From Micrococcus sp. EYE_212 (GTDB lineage: Bacteria > Actinomycetota > Actinomycetes > Actinomycetales > Micrococcaceae), in assembly GCF_023147585.1 (NCBI RefSeq), contig NZ_JAHXOZ010000005.1:89609-153608 (forward strand): DNA of 64,000 bases, given 5' to 3'. Made by a program: the position numbers and the translations under genes. Below the pieces are notes generated by a model. The model did no database searches, was not told the DNA's origin, and worked only from the letters and a program-made list of their open reading frames with translations. Shown in pieces: positions 41,291 to 49,528 of this stretch. The first letter of the stretch is position 1, and every line of letters starts with the position of its first letter.

Positions 41291-43233
41291 CGGGCGGCCT
41301 CCTCGGGGCTGGCGGGCTCGGACGCGGGGTCCGGGAAGGTGGAGCGCACGGCAGCGGCGATCGCGGCGGCCACGCGCGGGCGCTCGGCGCGGTCGCAGCG
41401 GACCTCCACGAGCCGTCGGCCGCGCACCGGGACCGCGAGGAGGTGCACGAGCCCCACCCGGTCCGCGGCGCAGACGTACGGCACGCCGTACGCGGCGGCC
41501 AGGCCCTCCAGGTCCACGGCGTGCGGGGTGCCGAAGAAGCGCTCCACGGCGCCGGCCATCCCCGGGGCCCGTGCCACGGTGCCGTGCTCGAGGCCGGCGA
41601 AGATCGCGCCGCCCGTGTCGTTGACCACCACGAGGTCCACGTCAGGGTCGGCCTCTGTGGTCCCCACCAGCAGCCCGCCGGCGTCGTGCAGCGCCGTGAG
41701 GTCGCCCAGGAGGGCGACGGTGCGGCGGCCCGTGCCCAGGGCGATCCCCATGGCGGTGGACACCGTCCCGTCGATCCCGGCGAGGCCGCGGTTGGCGTAC
41801 ACGTGCACGTGGGCCAGCGTCGGGGGCCGCCACGCGAGGTCCACGTCCCGGATCAGGGACGAGGATCCCAGCACGAGCGGACCCCGTGTCACGGACGCGC
41901 ACACCTGGGCGACGCTCTGCGGGCTGAGCCCGTGCGCGGTGTCCTCGTCCAGCACGACGTCCTCCACCGCGGCCTGGGCGCGCATCGAGGCCGTCTGCCA
42001 TGCGGCGAGCCATCCCGGCTCGCCCTGACCCGCGAAGGACGCGAGCTCCGCGAGGGAGCCCACGACCCGCTCGGCGCGGCGGCCCACCTCGAACCACGGG
42101 GCGGGCTCGGTCAGGAGGATCGCGGTCTCCACGTCCGGGCGTGCGAGCAGCGCCGTGACGGAGCGGGTGAGCGTGGGGCGGCCGAAGAGCACGACGCGCT
42201 CGATGCGCCCGGCCAGCGGGTGGCTGTCCGCGCCGCGCCCGCCGTGGGAGCCGATCAGCGCTGGATAGGCGGCCACCGCGTTGACGGAGAACCGGGCGTT
42301 CGAGCTGGGCTCGGCCAGCAGCGGCAGGCCCAGGGAGACGGCGAACGCGGCCGCCACCGGACCGGCGCCGTGGCAGGCGAGCACCACGGTGCGCCGCTCC
42401 CGCAGCCGGGAGGCGTCGAGGTCGGGCAGGCCGGACAGGTCCGCGCCGGCCGGTCGCCACGGGGCCCGGGCCGCGGCGTCGCGGCGCACGTCGCCGACGG
42501 CGGGCAGCGCGCGGGAGTCGGCCGAGAGGTCCGGCAGCCCGTGGTCGGCGTCCGGGCACGGGGGCGTCTGCGCGGGGACGCGGGCGCCCATGTCCGCGGC
42601 CTCCCGGGGGTCCGGCACCAGCGGGGCGCGGAAGCGCAGGTTCAGGTGCACCGGTCCCGCGGGGGCGTCACGGACGTGGACGGCGGCCTCCCGCGTGGCC
42701 GGGCACCCGGCGGCGGGGTCGCACACGAAGCCGTCCGCCGCCAGCAGGGCCTGGCGCACGGTGGCCCCGGCGTCGTTCAGGTGCTGATGCGCCGAACGGC
42801 CCGCCGCGGGATCCGCCTCGATGGTGGCCGAGAAGCGGGTGTGGTGCCCGAAGACGCCGTCCTGCTCGGTGGTCTGGTTGGCGCCCGAGCCGTGCAGCTC
42901 CGCGGGCCGGTCCGCCGTGAGGGCCACGAGGCGGGTGCCGGCGTGGAAGGACTCCATGAGGGCGGGCAGGAGGTTCCCGACCGCCGTGCCCGACGTCGTG
43001 AGCACCCCCACGGGGCGGCCCGAGGCCAGGGAGAGCCCGTGGGCGAGGAAGCCCGCCGCGCGCTCGTCCACCCGCACGTGCAGCCGGATCCGGCCCTGCC
43101 GTTCGAGGTCGGCCAGCGCGTACACGAGGGGCGCGGAGCGGGAGCCGGGGCAGATCACCGCGTCCCTCATCCCGGCGTCGGTCAGGGCGGCGGCGACGGC
43201 GCGCGCCACGGAGAGGGAGTCGGCGGAAGTCAT
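41287..43233 (-). CDS. menD: SEPHCHC synthase (MenD)
   Basis: A 648-residue thiamine-diphosphate enzyme that joins isochorismate and 2-oxoglutarate in menaquinone synthesis. It opens with AVICPGSRSAPLVYALADLE, then RVDERAAGFLAHGLSLASGR, TSGTAVGNLLPALMESFHAG, and near the C-terminus the ThDP motif ALLGDLTALHDAGGLLVG to VVNDTGGAIFAGL. A middle Arg/Pro-rich linker (about 195-270) makes it slightly long for the family. TAGACT ends 10 bases before ATG 43233, giving at most a few bases of leader. Confidence 0.95.
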   Translation of the reverse strand: MTSADSLSVARAVAAALTDAGMRDAVICPGSRSAPLVYALADLERQGRIRLHVRVDERAAGFLAHGLSLASGRPVGVLTTSGTAVGNLLPALMESFHAGTRLVALTADRPAELHGSGANQTTEQDGVFGHHTRFSATIEADPAAGRSAHQHLNDAGATVRQALLAADGFVCDPAAGCPATREAAVHVRDAPAGPVHLNLRFRAPLVPDPREAADMGARVPAQTPPCPDADHGLPDLSADSRALPAVGDVRRDAAARAPWRPAGADLSGLPDLDASRLRERRTVVLACHGAGPVAAAFAVSLGLPLLAEPSSNARFSVNAVAAYPALIGSHGGRGADSHPLAGRIERVVLFGRPTLTRSVTALLARPDVETAILLTEPAPWFEVGRRAERVVGSLAELASFAGQGEPGWLAAWQTASMRAQAAVEDVVLDEDTAHGLSPQSVAQVCASVTRGPLVLGSSSLIRDVDLAWRPPTLAHVHVYANRGLAGIDGTVSTAMGIALGTGRRTVALLGDLTALHDAGGLLVGTTEADPDVDLVVVNDTGGAIFAGLEHGTVARAPGMAGAVERFFGTPHAVDLEGLAAAYGVPYVCAADRVGLVHLLAVPVRGRRLVEVRCDRAERPRVAAAIAAAVRSTFPDPASEPASPEEAAR

Positions 43234-43243
43234 GGTGGCCCCC

Positions 43244-43249
43244 AGTCTA
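43244..43249 (-). promoter_or_regulatory. -10 box of the menD operon
   Basis: TAGACT read leftward, 10 bases before ATG 43233; near-leaderless. Confidence 0.55.
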
Positions 43250-43321
43250 GGCGGGCAGAGCCGGACGGCCCCGGCCCGTGCCGTCCCCGCACAGCGGGGG
43301 CGGCGCGATCCCCGGACGCGG

Positions 43322-43356
43322 CGAGGCCGCCACGGCGGTGTGCCGTGGCGGCCTCG
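43322..43356 (-). terminator. Hairpin after phoX
   Basis: Fifteen-bp arms CGAGGCCGCCACGGC and GCCGTGGCGGCCTCG with a 5-base loop, about 75 bases after the stop. Confidence 0.65.
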
Positions 43357-43429
43357 TCAGGGGGGACTCGGCCGGCCCCCATGCTGCGGGTCCGGCCCCG
43401 TCCGCGCGGGGATCACTCCCCGCATCGGG

Positions 43430-45580
43430 TCACTTCTTGGGGCCGTTGCCCTGCGCGTGGCCGAAGGCGGAGTTGCCGTGGCCGTTGCTGCCCTTGCCCT
43501 TGTTGCCCTTCTCCTTGCCGGAGCCCTTGCCCACGCCGTTGTTGCCGGTCACGTTGAAGACCTGCACGACGGAGGGACGGGGGGCCGCGACCTTGTCGCC
43601 GACCTGCACGGGGCCGGCCGGGGACAGGAAGTCCGGGAAGGAGGACGTGTGGGCGCCCCAGTTGCCGTCCTCGCCCGGGTGCTGGACGTTGACGAACACG
43701 GAGTTGTCGCGGTCGTGGATGACCGGGCCGCAGGTCTCGGCGTCACGGGGGACGGCGAGGAACTGCTCGACGCGGCCGCGCTCCGGGCCGTCCAGGGTGA
43801 CCTTGTGGAGGGCGTCGGCGAGGCCGATCGTGCCGGGCTGGCCGTCGGTGGAGATCCAGAGGTTGCCCTCGGAGTCGAACGCCACGTTGTCCGGGCAGGA
43901 GATCGGGGACACGAGCTCCTTGGGGTACCCGGCGAAGTAGGCCGAGGAGGAGACCGCCGGATCGCCGGCGAGCAGCAGGATGACCCAGTTGAACGTCGTG
44001 GCGGTGTGGTCGCCGCCCTTCTCGGTCAGCTCGACGACGTGGCCGTCGCGGTTGCCCACGACCGGGTTGGCCTCGTCCACCTCGGTGCGCTTCGTGTTGT
44101 TGGTCAGCGCCATGTAGACCTTGCCGTTGACCGGGTTGGTCTCCACGTCCTCCGGGCGGTCCATCTTGGTGGCGCCCATCTTGTCCGCGGCGAGGCGGGT
44201 GTAGACGAGGACCTCGGCCAGGGACATGCCGGGCACGAGGGACTTCTTGTCGGTCGCCAGGGCGATCCACTCGCCGGCGCCGTCGAACGCGCCGTCGGAG
44301 GGCAGGGTGCCCTTGCCGTCGATCTCGGACTTCGGGGAGTCGCCCTTGAACTTGGCCACGTAGAGGGTGCCCTCGTCCAGGAGGCGCATGTTGTGCTTCT
44401 TGTCGCCCTCGACGAACTTCTTCGCGGAGACGAACTTGTAGAGGTAGTCGTGGCGCTCGTCGTCGCCCGAGTAGACCACGGCGCGGCCGTCGCCGGAGAG
44501 GACGGCGGTGCCGGCCTCGTGCTTGAAGCGGCCCAGGAGGGTGTGCTTCACCGGGGTGGAGGTGGGGTCCTCAGGGTCGACCTCGACGACCCAGCCGAAG
44601 CGGTTGGCCTCGTTCTCGTAGCCGTCCTTGGTGAGGTCGAAGCGGTCGTAGAAGAGCTCCCAGCCGCGCTGCGTGGCCTTGGTGCCGATGCCGTAGCGCT
44701 TCTCCTCGGCGGTGCCGCGGCCCTTGAAGTACTGGTTGAAGTTCTCCTCGCCGGAGAGCACGGTGCCCCACGGCGTGGTGCCGCCGGCGCAGTTGTTGAG
44801 GGTGCCCAGCACGCGGGTGCCGGTGGGGTCCTCGACGGTCTTCAGCAGGGCGTGGCCGGCGGCCGGGCCGGTGACCTTGAAGGGGGTGGTGCCGGTGATG
44901 CGGCGGTTGCGACGGCCCCCCTGCACGTACTCCCACTTCTGGCCGCGCTTGGCGCGCTCCAGCTCCACCACGGACAGGCCGTGCGACTGGATGCCGGCGT
45001 CCACCACGTCCTTGCGGTGGGAGATGATGTACTCCGGGGAGAACATGATGTTCTCGTTGGTGTACTCGTGGTTGGACACGAGGTAGCCGGAGCGGTCGTC
45101 GCCGCCGTCGGAGATGATGTTCAGGTAGTCGTTGTTGTAGCCGAACTGGCCGGCCGCCGACTTCCCCGTCTGGTGCTGGATGTCGAACTCCTCGGAGTCC
45201 TTGAAGAGCGGGTCGCCCCAGCGGATGATCGTGCCCCACTCGTAGCCCTCGGGGACCGTGACGTCGTCCACGGTGCGCGGGACGGGCTTGATGGCCGTGA
45301 AGTCCAGCTTGCCGCCGCCGGTGGGGTGGTTGCCGTTGTCCGCCAGGGCCTCGGGGGCCTGGGCCATGTTCGCGCCGATCACGACGGCGGCGGCCAGGCC
45401 GGTGCCGCCCATGAGGGCCGAGCGACGGGAGATCGCGGTCTCGGCGATCTGCTGGAACGTGGCGTTGTCCGAGGTGTTCGGGATCGGGTGCGAACACGCG
45501 TTGCCGCACTTGAGCTCGCAGGTGACAGCCGAACGGTTGCCGCGGGTATGACCGGACATGGGCAGGAGGCGCTTGAGCAT
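43430..45580 (-). CDS. phoX: PhoX-family alkaline phosphatase, Tat-exported
   Basis: A 716-residue secreted phosphatase (DUF839/PhoX), a calcium/iron enzyme family releasing phosphate from organic esters. ATG 45580 follows GAAGGA. A 50-residue lead carries a C-x3-C-x3-C cluster (TCELKCGNACSHPIPN) before the twin-arginine signal ISRRSALMGGTGLAAAVVIG and cleavage near EALA. The mature part has DGGDDRSGYLVSNHEYTNEN, NNCAGGTTPWGTVLSGEENF and DNVAFDSEGNLWISTDGQPG, all PhoX-like. The last 40 residues are a Gly/Lys/Asn tail. A PHO-box-like site lies upstream. Confidence 0.93.
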   Translation of the reverse strand: MLKRLLPMSGHTRGNRSAVTCELKCGNACSHPIPNTSDNATFQQIAETAISRRSALMGGTGLAAAVVIGANMAQAPEALADNGNHPTGGGKLDFTAIKPVPRTVDDVTVPEGYEWGTIIRWGDPLFKDSEEFDIQHQTGKSAAGQFGYNNDYLNIISDGGDDRSGYLVSNHEYTNENIMFSPEYIISHRKDVVDAGIQSHGLSVVELERAKRGQKWEYVQGGRRNRRITGTTPFKVTGPAAGHALLKTVEDPTGTRVLGTLNNCAGGTTPWGTVLSGEENFNQYFKGRGTAEEKRYGIGTKATQRGWELFYDRFDLTKDGYENEANRFGWVVEVDPEDPTSTPVKHTLLGRFKHEAGTAVLSGDGRAVVYSGDDERHDYLYKFVSAKKFVEGDKKHNMRLLDEGTLYVAKFKGDSPKSEIDGKGTLPSDGAFDGAGEWIALATDKKSLVPGMSLAEVLVYTRLAADKMGATKMDRPEDVETNPVNGKVYMALTNNTKRTEVDEANPVVGNRDGHVVELTEKGGDHTATTFNWVILLLAGDPAVSSSAYFAGYPKELVSPISCPDNVAFDSEGNLWISTDGQPGTIGLADALHKVTLDGPERGRVEQFLAVPRDAETCGPVIHDRDNSVFVNVQHPGEDGNWGAHTSSFPDFLSPAGPVQVGDKVAAPRPSVVQVFNVTGNNGVGKGSGKEKGNKGKGSNGHGNSAFGHAQGNGPKK

Positions 45581-45705
45581 GGGGAGTCCTTCGCGTCGTT
45601 CAAGAGGGGGTGGGCCCGCCCGTGGGGCGGCCCCGGGCCACGATGCCCGCGGACACCCGCGGACATTCCCCCACCCTGTCCCCCCGAGTCGAGCGGCGAA
45701 GGAAA

Positions 45706-45727
45706 CCAAGGTGAACCGGGACGAAAC
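45706..45727 (-). promoter_or_regulatory. Possible two-unit PHO box upstream of phoX
   Basis: Read leftward, GTTTCGTCCCG is followed directly by GTTCACCTTGG. The second unit closely fits the 11-base direct-repeat consensus bound by actinobacterial PhoP; the first is a weaker match. Confidence 0.5.
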
Positions 45728-45825
45728 AGTGCGTGGCACCGAGATTTCATCTCGTCGACGTGTCGTATTGCCCTCTGGGTCCCCCCTGGGGGGCGAGATC
45801 CCCGGAGGCGCGTCATCGCCCCAGG

Positions 45826-46953
45826 TCAGCCGGAGATCTGCGCGAGGACCGCGTGAGCGTGCTGCACGCGTTCGGCCCACCGCCGTCGCCCCTCCCGGTC
45901 CAGCTGCAGCCGGCGCAGCGCACCCGGGTCCGGTTCGGGAGCGCGGACGCCGGGGGCGGGGAGCGTCCCGTCCACCGGACGCCACGGGGGCGCGACCACG
46001 TCGTCGGCGAACAGCGCCGCCGTGCCCAGGCCGCACGCGTGCGGCAGGGAGGGCAGGTGCGCGGCCAGGGCCGCTCCCCCGGCCAGGCCCACGGAGGTGT
46101 CCAGGGCCGAGGAGACGACGGCGGGCAGCCCCGCCGCCGCCACGATCGCCGCGGCGCGCCGCACTCCGCCGAGGGGCTGCACCTTGACCACGATCAGGTC
46201 GGCCGCGCCCGCCGCGGCCACGGCCAGCGGGTCGTCCTCCTTGCGGACGGCCTCGTCGGCGGCGATCGGGGTGGCGACGCCGCGCTCGCGCAGGGCGCGG
46301 CGCACGCGGGCCAGCGGGGCGATGCCCGGCACGGGCTGCTCGGCGTACTCGAGGCCGACGTCGGCCAGCTCGGTGAGCATGTTCAGCGCCTCGTCCTCGG
46401 TCCAGCCGGCGTTGGCGTCGATGCGGATCGCGGTCTCCGGGAGCAGCTCGCGCACCCGCCGCACCCGGGCGAGGTCGGCCGCGTGGCCGCCCGCCACCAG
46501 GCCGCCGCCGGGGCGGTGCTCGGCCACCTTGACCTTCACCGCGGGCACGGGGCCGAAGCGCTCGAGGACGTCCTCGACCTCGGCCGCCCCCACGGCGGGG
46601 ACGGTCGCGTTGACGGGCACCGCGTCCCGCACCGGCGCCGGCCAGCCCTGCCAGCCGGCCTCGACAGCCGCCGCGAGCCACCGGGAGGACTCCTCCGGGC
46701 CGTACTCGGGGAACGGGGAGAACTCGGCCCATCCCGCGGGCCCGCGCAGCAGGAGCGCCTGACGCGCGGCGGTGCCCCGGAAGCGCACCGTCATGGGCAG
46801 CTCCACGGCCACCGCGTCGGCCAGCAGCTCCTCCACCGAGGGCAGGGCGCAGCCGCCGGGGGCACCGGGCAGGGGCGGGAGGGACGGAGGAGGGTGCAGG
46901 CCGTCGGGGCCGGGCTGCGCACGGTCCGGCTGCGCGGGGTCAGGCGACGTCAT
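45826..46953 (-). CDS. menC: o-Succinylbenzoate synthase
   Basis: A 375-residue enolase-superfamily enzyme dehydrating SHCHC in menaquinone synthesis. Catalytic residues are visible in order: PAVKVKVAE (KxK), RIDANAGWTEDEAL, LEYAEQPVPG, PIAADEAVR and LIVVKVQPLGGVRR. The last 60 residues, after HACGLGTAALFADDVV, are a longer tail than usual. ATG 46953 is six bases after TAGGCT. It is 2.3 kb from menD, separated by phoX and transcribed on its own. Confidence 0.92.
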   Translation of the reverse strand: MTSPDPAQPDRAQPGPDGLHPPPSLPPLPGAPGGCALPSVEELLADAVAVELPMTVRFRGTAARQALLLRGPAGWAEFSPFPEYGPEESSRWLAAAVEAGWQGWPAPVRDAVPVNATVPAVGAAEVEDVLERFGPVPAVKVKVAEHRPGGGLVAGGHAADLARVRRVRELLPETAIRIDANAGWTEDEALNMLTELADVGLEYAEQPVPGIAPLARVRRALRERGVATPIAADEAVRKEDDPLAVAAAGAADLIVVKVQPLGGVRRAAAIVAAAGLPAVVSSALDTSVGLAGGAALAAHLPSLPHACGLGTAALFADDVVAPPWRPVDGTLPAPGVRAPEPDPGALRRLQLDREGRRRWAERVQHAHAVLAQISG

Positions 46954-46959
46954 GCGGCC

Positions 46960-46965
46960 AGCCTA
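46960..46965 (-). promoter_or_regulatory. Leaderless -10 box of menC
   Basis: TAGGCT read leftward, six bases, then ATG 46953. Confidence 0.65.
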
Positions 46966-47038
46966 GGGGCGGGAGGCCGCCGTCGCCCGCGCGGGCGTCC
47001 GGGAGGCAGGCGTCTCCCGGGCGTCCCCGACGGCGGGG

Positions 47039-47713
47039 TCAGCGCGCGGCGAGGTAGCCGAGCTTGCGGGCCAGGCCCGCGGCCCGCCCATGCGAGCCGA
47101 GCACGCCCTCGAGGCCGGCGACGACGGCGGCCACCACCTCGTCCGTGAGGTGCCAGTCCGGGGTGAAGGGATCGTCGAAGCGGGCCCACGCGGTGCCGAC
47201 CGCGGCGAGGGCGCGGGCCATCTCGGTGACGTCCCGGAAGACCGGCTCGGGCTCGTCCATGCGGTCCTCCCAGCCGTCCTCGCCGGGGGCCATGAGGATG
47301 CGGCCGGTGGCGGCCTCGTGGATGAACGGGTCGGCGCCCTGCTTCGCCACCACCGTCCAGTCGTCGTTCCAGTCCACGAGCAGGGCGCCGGTGCGATGGT
47401 TCCAGCGGTAGCCGGCCTGCTCGTCCCACAGGCGGTCCAGCGGGAAGAACAGCAGCGGCAGCCCCACGGTGTCGATCTCGAGCCACTCCGGGCCCACGTA
47501 GCGGTAGAAGTCCGCCAGATCCGTGGGCAGCGGCTCCTCGGCGGCCCATTCGATGGGCTCCTGGCGGGCGAGGTTGCCGAACGGGCCGAGCGCCTCACGC
47601 GCCGAGATGAGGGACTCCGGGTCCAGCGTGATGCGCGGCCGCGCGGCGGCCTCGCCCGCGGCGGGCGTGTCGATGGAGGAGGACGGACCGTGCGCGGAGG
47701 GAACGCGGTTCAT
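47039..47713 (-). CDS. SMI1/KNR4 (SUKH)-like hypothetical protein
   Basis: A 224-residue protein. PLPTDLADFYRYVGPEWLEI followed by LLFFPLDRLWDEQAGYRWNH and GALLVDWNDDWTVVAKQGAD, with RILMAPGEDGWED later, matches the general SUKH layout of an acidic helix then tryptophan-rich strands. Role unknown; no toxin partner is nearby. ATG 47713 is six bases after TAGCCT, so it is leaderless. Confidence 0.72.
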   Translation of the reverse strand: MNRVPSAHGPSSSIDTPAAGEAAARPRITLDPESLISAREALGPFGNLARQEPIEWAAEEPLPTDLADFYRYVGPEWLEIDTVGLPLLFFPLDRLWDEQAGYRWNHRTGALLVDWNDDWTVVAKQGADPFIHEAATGRILMAPGEDGWEDRMDEPEPVFRDVTEMARALAAVGTAWARFDDPFTPDWHLTDEVVAAVVAGLEGVLGSHGRAAGLARKLGYLAAR

Positions 47714-47719
47714 GGCCCC

Positions 47720-47725
47720 AGGCTA
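47720..47725 (-). promoter_or_regulatory. Leaderless -10 box (SUKH-like protein)
   Basis: TAGCCT read leftward, six bases, then ATG 47713. Confidence 0.65.
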
Positions 47726-47835
47726 GGCACGTGGCACCCCGGGCGGAGGAGCCCCCAGGCGACGGTCGCGTGACGCTCCGGTGAAGCCTGCGTGACGCGC
47801 CGCCGTCGTGCGTCCACGAACCCCACACCAGAGCA

Positions 47836-47898
47836 GGACGAGTCCTGCGCAGGTGTGCCCCTCCGCATCGGAGGGGCACACCTGCACAGGACTCGTCC
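47836..47898 (-). terminator. 63-base near-perfect hairpin after the bkd operon
   Basis: A 30-position stem with one C-A mismatch and a 3-base loop: GGACGAGTCCTG pairs with CAGGACTCGTCC, and CAGGTGTGCCCCTCCG with CGGAGGGGCACACCTG. It lies 17 bases after the E2 stop codon; no T-tract. Confidence 0.7.
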
Positions 47899-47914
47899 AG
47901 GAGGGGCGGGCCCG

Positions 47915-49528
47915 TCAGATCCGGGCGAGGGCCGCCGTCGGGTCGTTGAGGCAGTCCGCCACGAACGTGAGGAACGCGCTCGCAGTGGCGCCGTCGGTGA
48001 CGCGGTGGTCGAAGGTCACGGTCATCTCGGTGACCTTGCGGACCACGATCTCCCCGTCCACGACCCACGGGCGGTCCATGATGCGGCCGATGCCGAGCAT
48101 GCCCACCTCGGGGATGTTGAGGATGGGGGTGGCGCCGTCGGTGCCGAGCGGTCCGTAGTTGTTGAGCGTGAACGTGCCGCGGGTCAGCTCGGCCGGGGCG
48201 GCCTTGCCGTCGCGGGCACGGGTGACGGTCTCGTTGATCGCGCGGGTCAGCTCGTCCGCGGACAGCCGCTCCGCGTGCTCCACGGAGGGCACCATGAGGC
48301 CGCGGGGCGTCTGCACCGCGAGCCCGAGGTGGACGCCGTCCACCTCCACGATCTCGTCCCGGCCGCCGGCGCCGGCCTCGATGCGTGCGTTCATCACCGG
48401 GTACCGGCGCAGGCCGGCCAGCGTGAAGCGGGCGATCAGGCCGAGCAGGCTCGGGGCGTTCTCCGGGTCCGCCTTCTTCAGCTGCGCGCGCAGCTGAAGC
48501 AGGGCGGTGACGTCCACGTCCAGCCACGCGGTGACCTCGGGGACCTCGCGGCGGGAGCGGGAGAGCTGCTCCGCGATCACCTTGCGCACACCCGAGATCG
48601 GGGTGCGGGCGGTGACGGACAGGCCCGTGCGGGCGTCCGCCTGCCCCTGCGCGGCGGTGGCGCTCAGGGACTGCGCCGCGGGCGAGGCCTGGCCCTCGGC
48701 GGCGCCGACGGCGACCGCCTTCTCGGCCGGCGTCTGCTCGGCCGCGGTCCCGGCGAGCACGGCCGAGGCGGCCAGCGCGCCCGTCGAGGCGGCCGCGGAG
48801 GGGACGTCGGCCGCGCCGGAGGAGGCGGCGAGCACGTCGGCGCGGGTGATGAGGCCGTCCGGGCCGGTGCCGGTCACGGCGGCCACGTCCACGCCGGTCT
48901 CCCGGGCGAGCTTGCGCACGATCGGGGAGGCCACGCGCGGCGCCTTCCCGGGGGTGGCCGGCGCGGCGCCGGAACGGGCCGGACCGGCGGGGGCGCCGGT
49001 GCGCGAGCGCTTGGACGGGCGGGTGCGGCCCTTGGCCTTGTGGCCGGAGGTGCCGTAGCCGATCAGCACGGCGCCGGAGGCCTCCTCGTCGGAGCCCTCC
49101 ACGTCGCCGTCGCCGCCGCGGGCCTTGTCCGGCGCGGGCTGCACGCCGGCGCGCTCCTCCTCGCGGTAGGACAGCGCGCCGGGCACGGCGCCGTCGGCCG
49201 CGGGGGCCGCGTCGGCGTCGGCCGCGGAGCCGGGGGTCGCGTCCGAGGCCGCGGGAGCGGCAGGGGCCGCGGCGGGTGCGCCGGCGTCGTCGGCCGCGCC
49301 GACGGTGAACAGCGGCCTGCCGACCTCCATGGTCTGACCCTCGGCGCCGTGCAGCGTCAGGACGGTGCCGGCGTAGGGGCTGGGCACCTCCACGATCGCC
49401 TTGGCGGTCTCGACCTCGCACACGGGCTGGTCGACGGCGATCTCGTCGCCCTCGGCCACGAGCCAGCGGACCAGGTCGGCCTCGGTGAGGCCCTCGCCCA
49501 GGTCGGGCAGCAGGAAGATGTTGCTCAT
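47915..49528 (-). CDS. bkdC: Branched-chain 2-oxoacid dehydrogenase E2 (dihydrolipoyl acyltransferase)
   Basis: A 537-residue E2 core component. The N-terminal lipoyl domain (about 1-80) carries the lipoylated lysine in VCEVETAKAIVEVPSPYAGT. An Ala/Pro-rich linker leads to the E1/E3-binding domain (about 190-225, ASPIVRKLARETGVDVAAVT). A second long Ala-rich linker precedes the acyltransferase domain, with active-site TVTFDHRVTDGATASAFLTF. Only one lipoyl domain is present. It overlaps E1-beta by four bases (ATGA). No E3 gene is encoded here. Confidence 0.93.
   Translation of the reverse strand: MSNIFLLPDLGEGLTEADLVRWLVAEGDEIAVDQPVCEVETAKAIVEVPSPYAGTVLTLHGAEGQTMEVGRPLFTVGAADDAGAPAAAPAAPAASDATPGSAADADAAPAADGAVPGALSYREEERAGVQPAPDKARGGDGDVEGSDEEASGAVLIGYGTSGHKAKGRTRPSKRSRTGAPAGPARSGAAPATPGKAPRVASPIVRKLARETGVDVAAVTGTGPDGLITRADVLAASSGAADVPSAAASTGALAASAVLAGTAAEQTPAEKAVAVGAAEGQASPAAQSLSATAAQGQADARTGLSVTARTPISGVRKVIAEQLSRSRREVPEVTAWLDVDVTALLQLRAQLKKADPENAPSLLGLIARFTLAGLRRYPVMNARIEAGAGGRDEIVEVDGVHLGLAVQTPRGLMVPSVEHAERLSADELTRAINETVTRARDGKAAPAELTRGTFTLNNYGPLGTDGATPILNIPEVGMLGIGRIMDRPWVVDGEIVVRKVTEMTVTFDHRVTDGATASAFLTFVADCLNDPTAALARI

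Noticed and set aside
43430..46732. Continuous minus-strand frame joining phoX with the menC region (1100 codons)
   Set aside because: PhoX similarity begins at ATG 45580; the upstream part is antisense-frame shadow of menC, which is itself intact in another frame.
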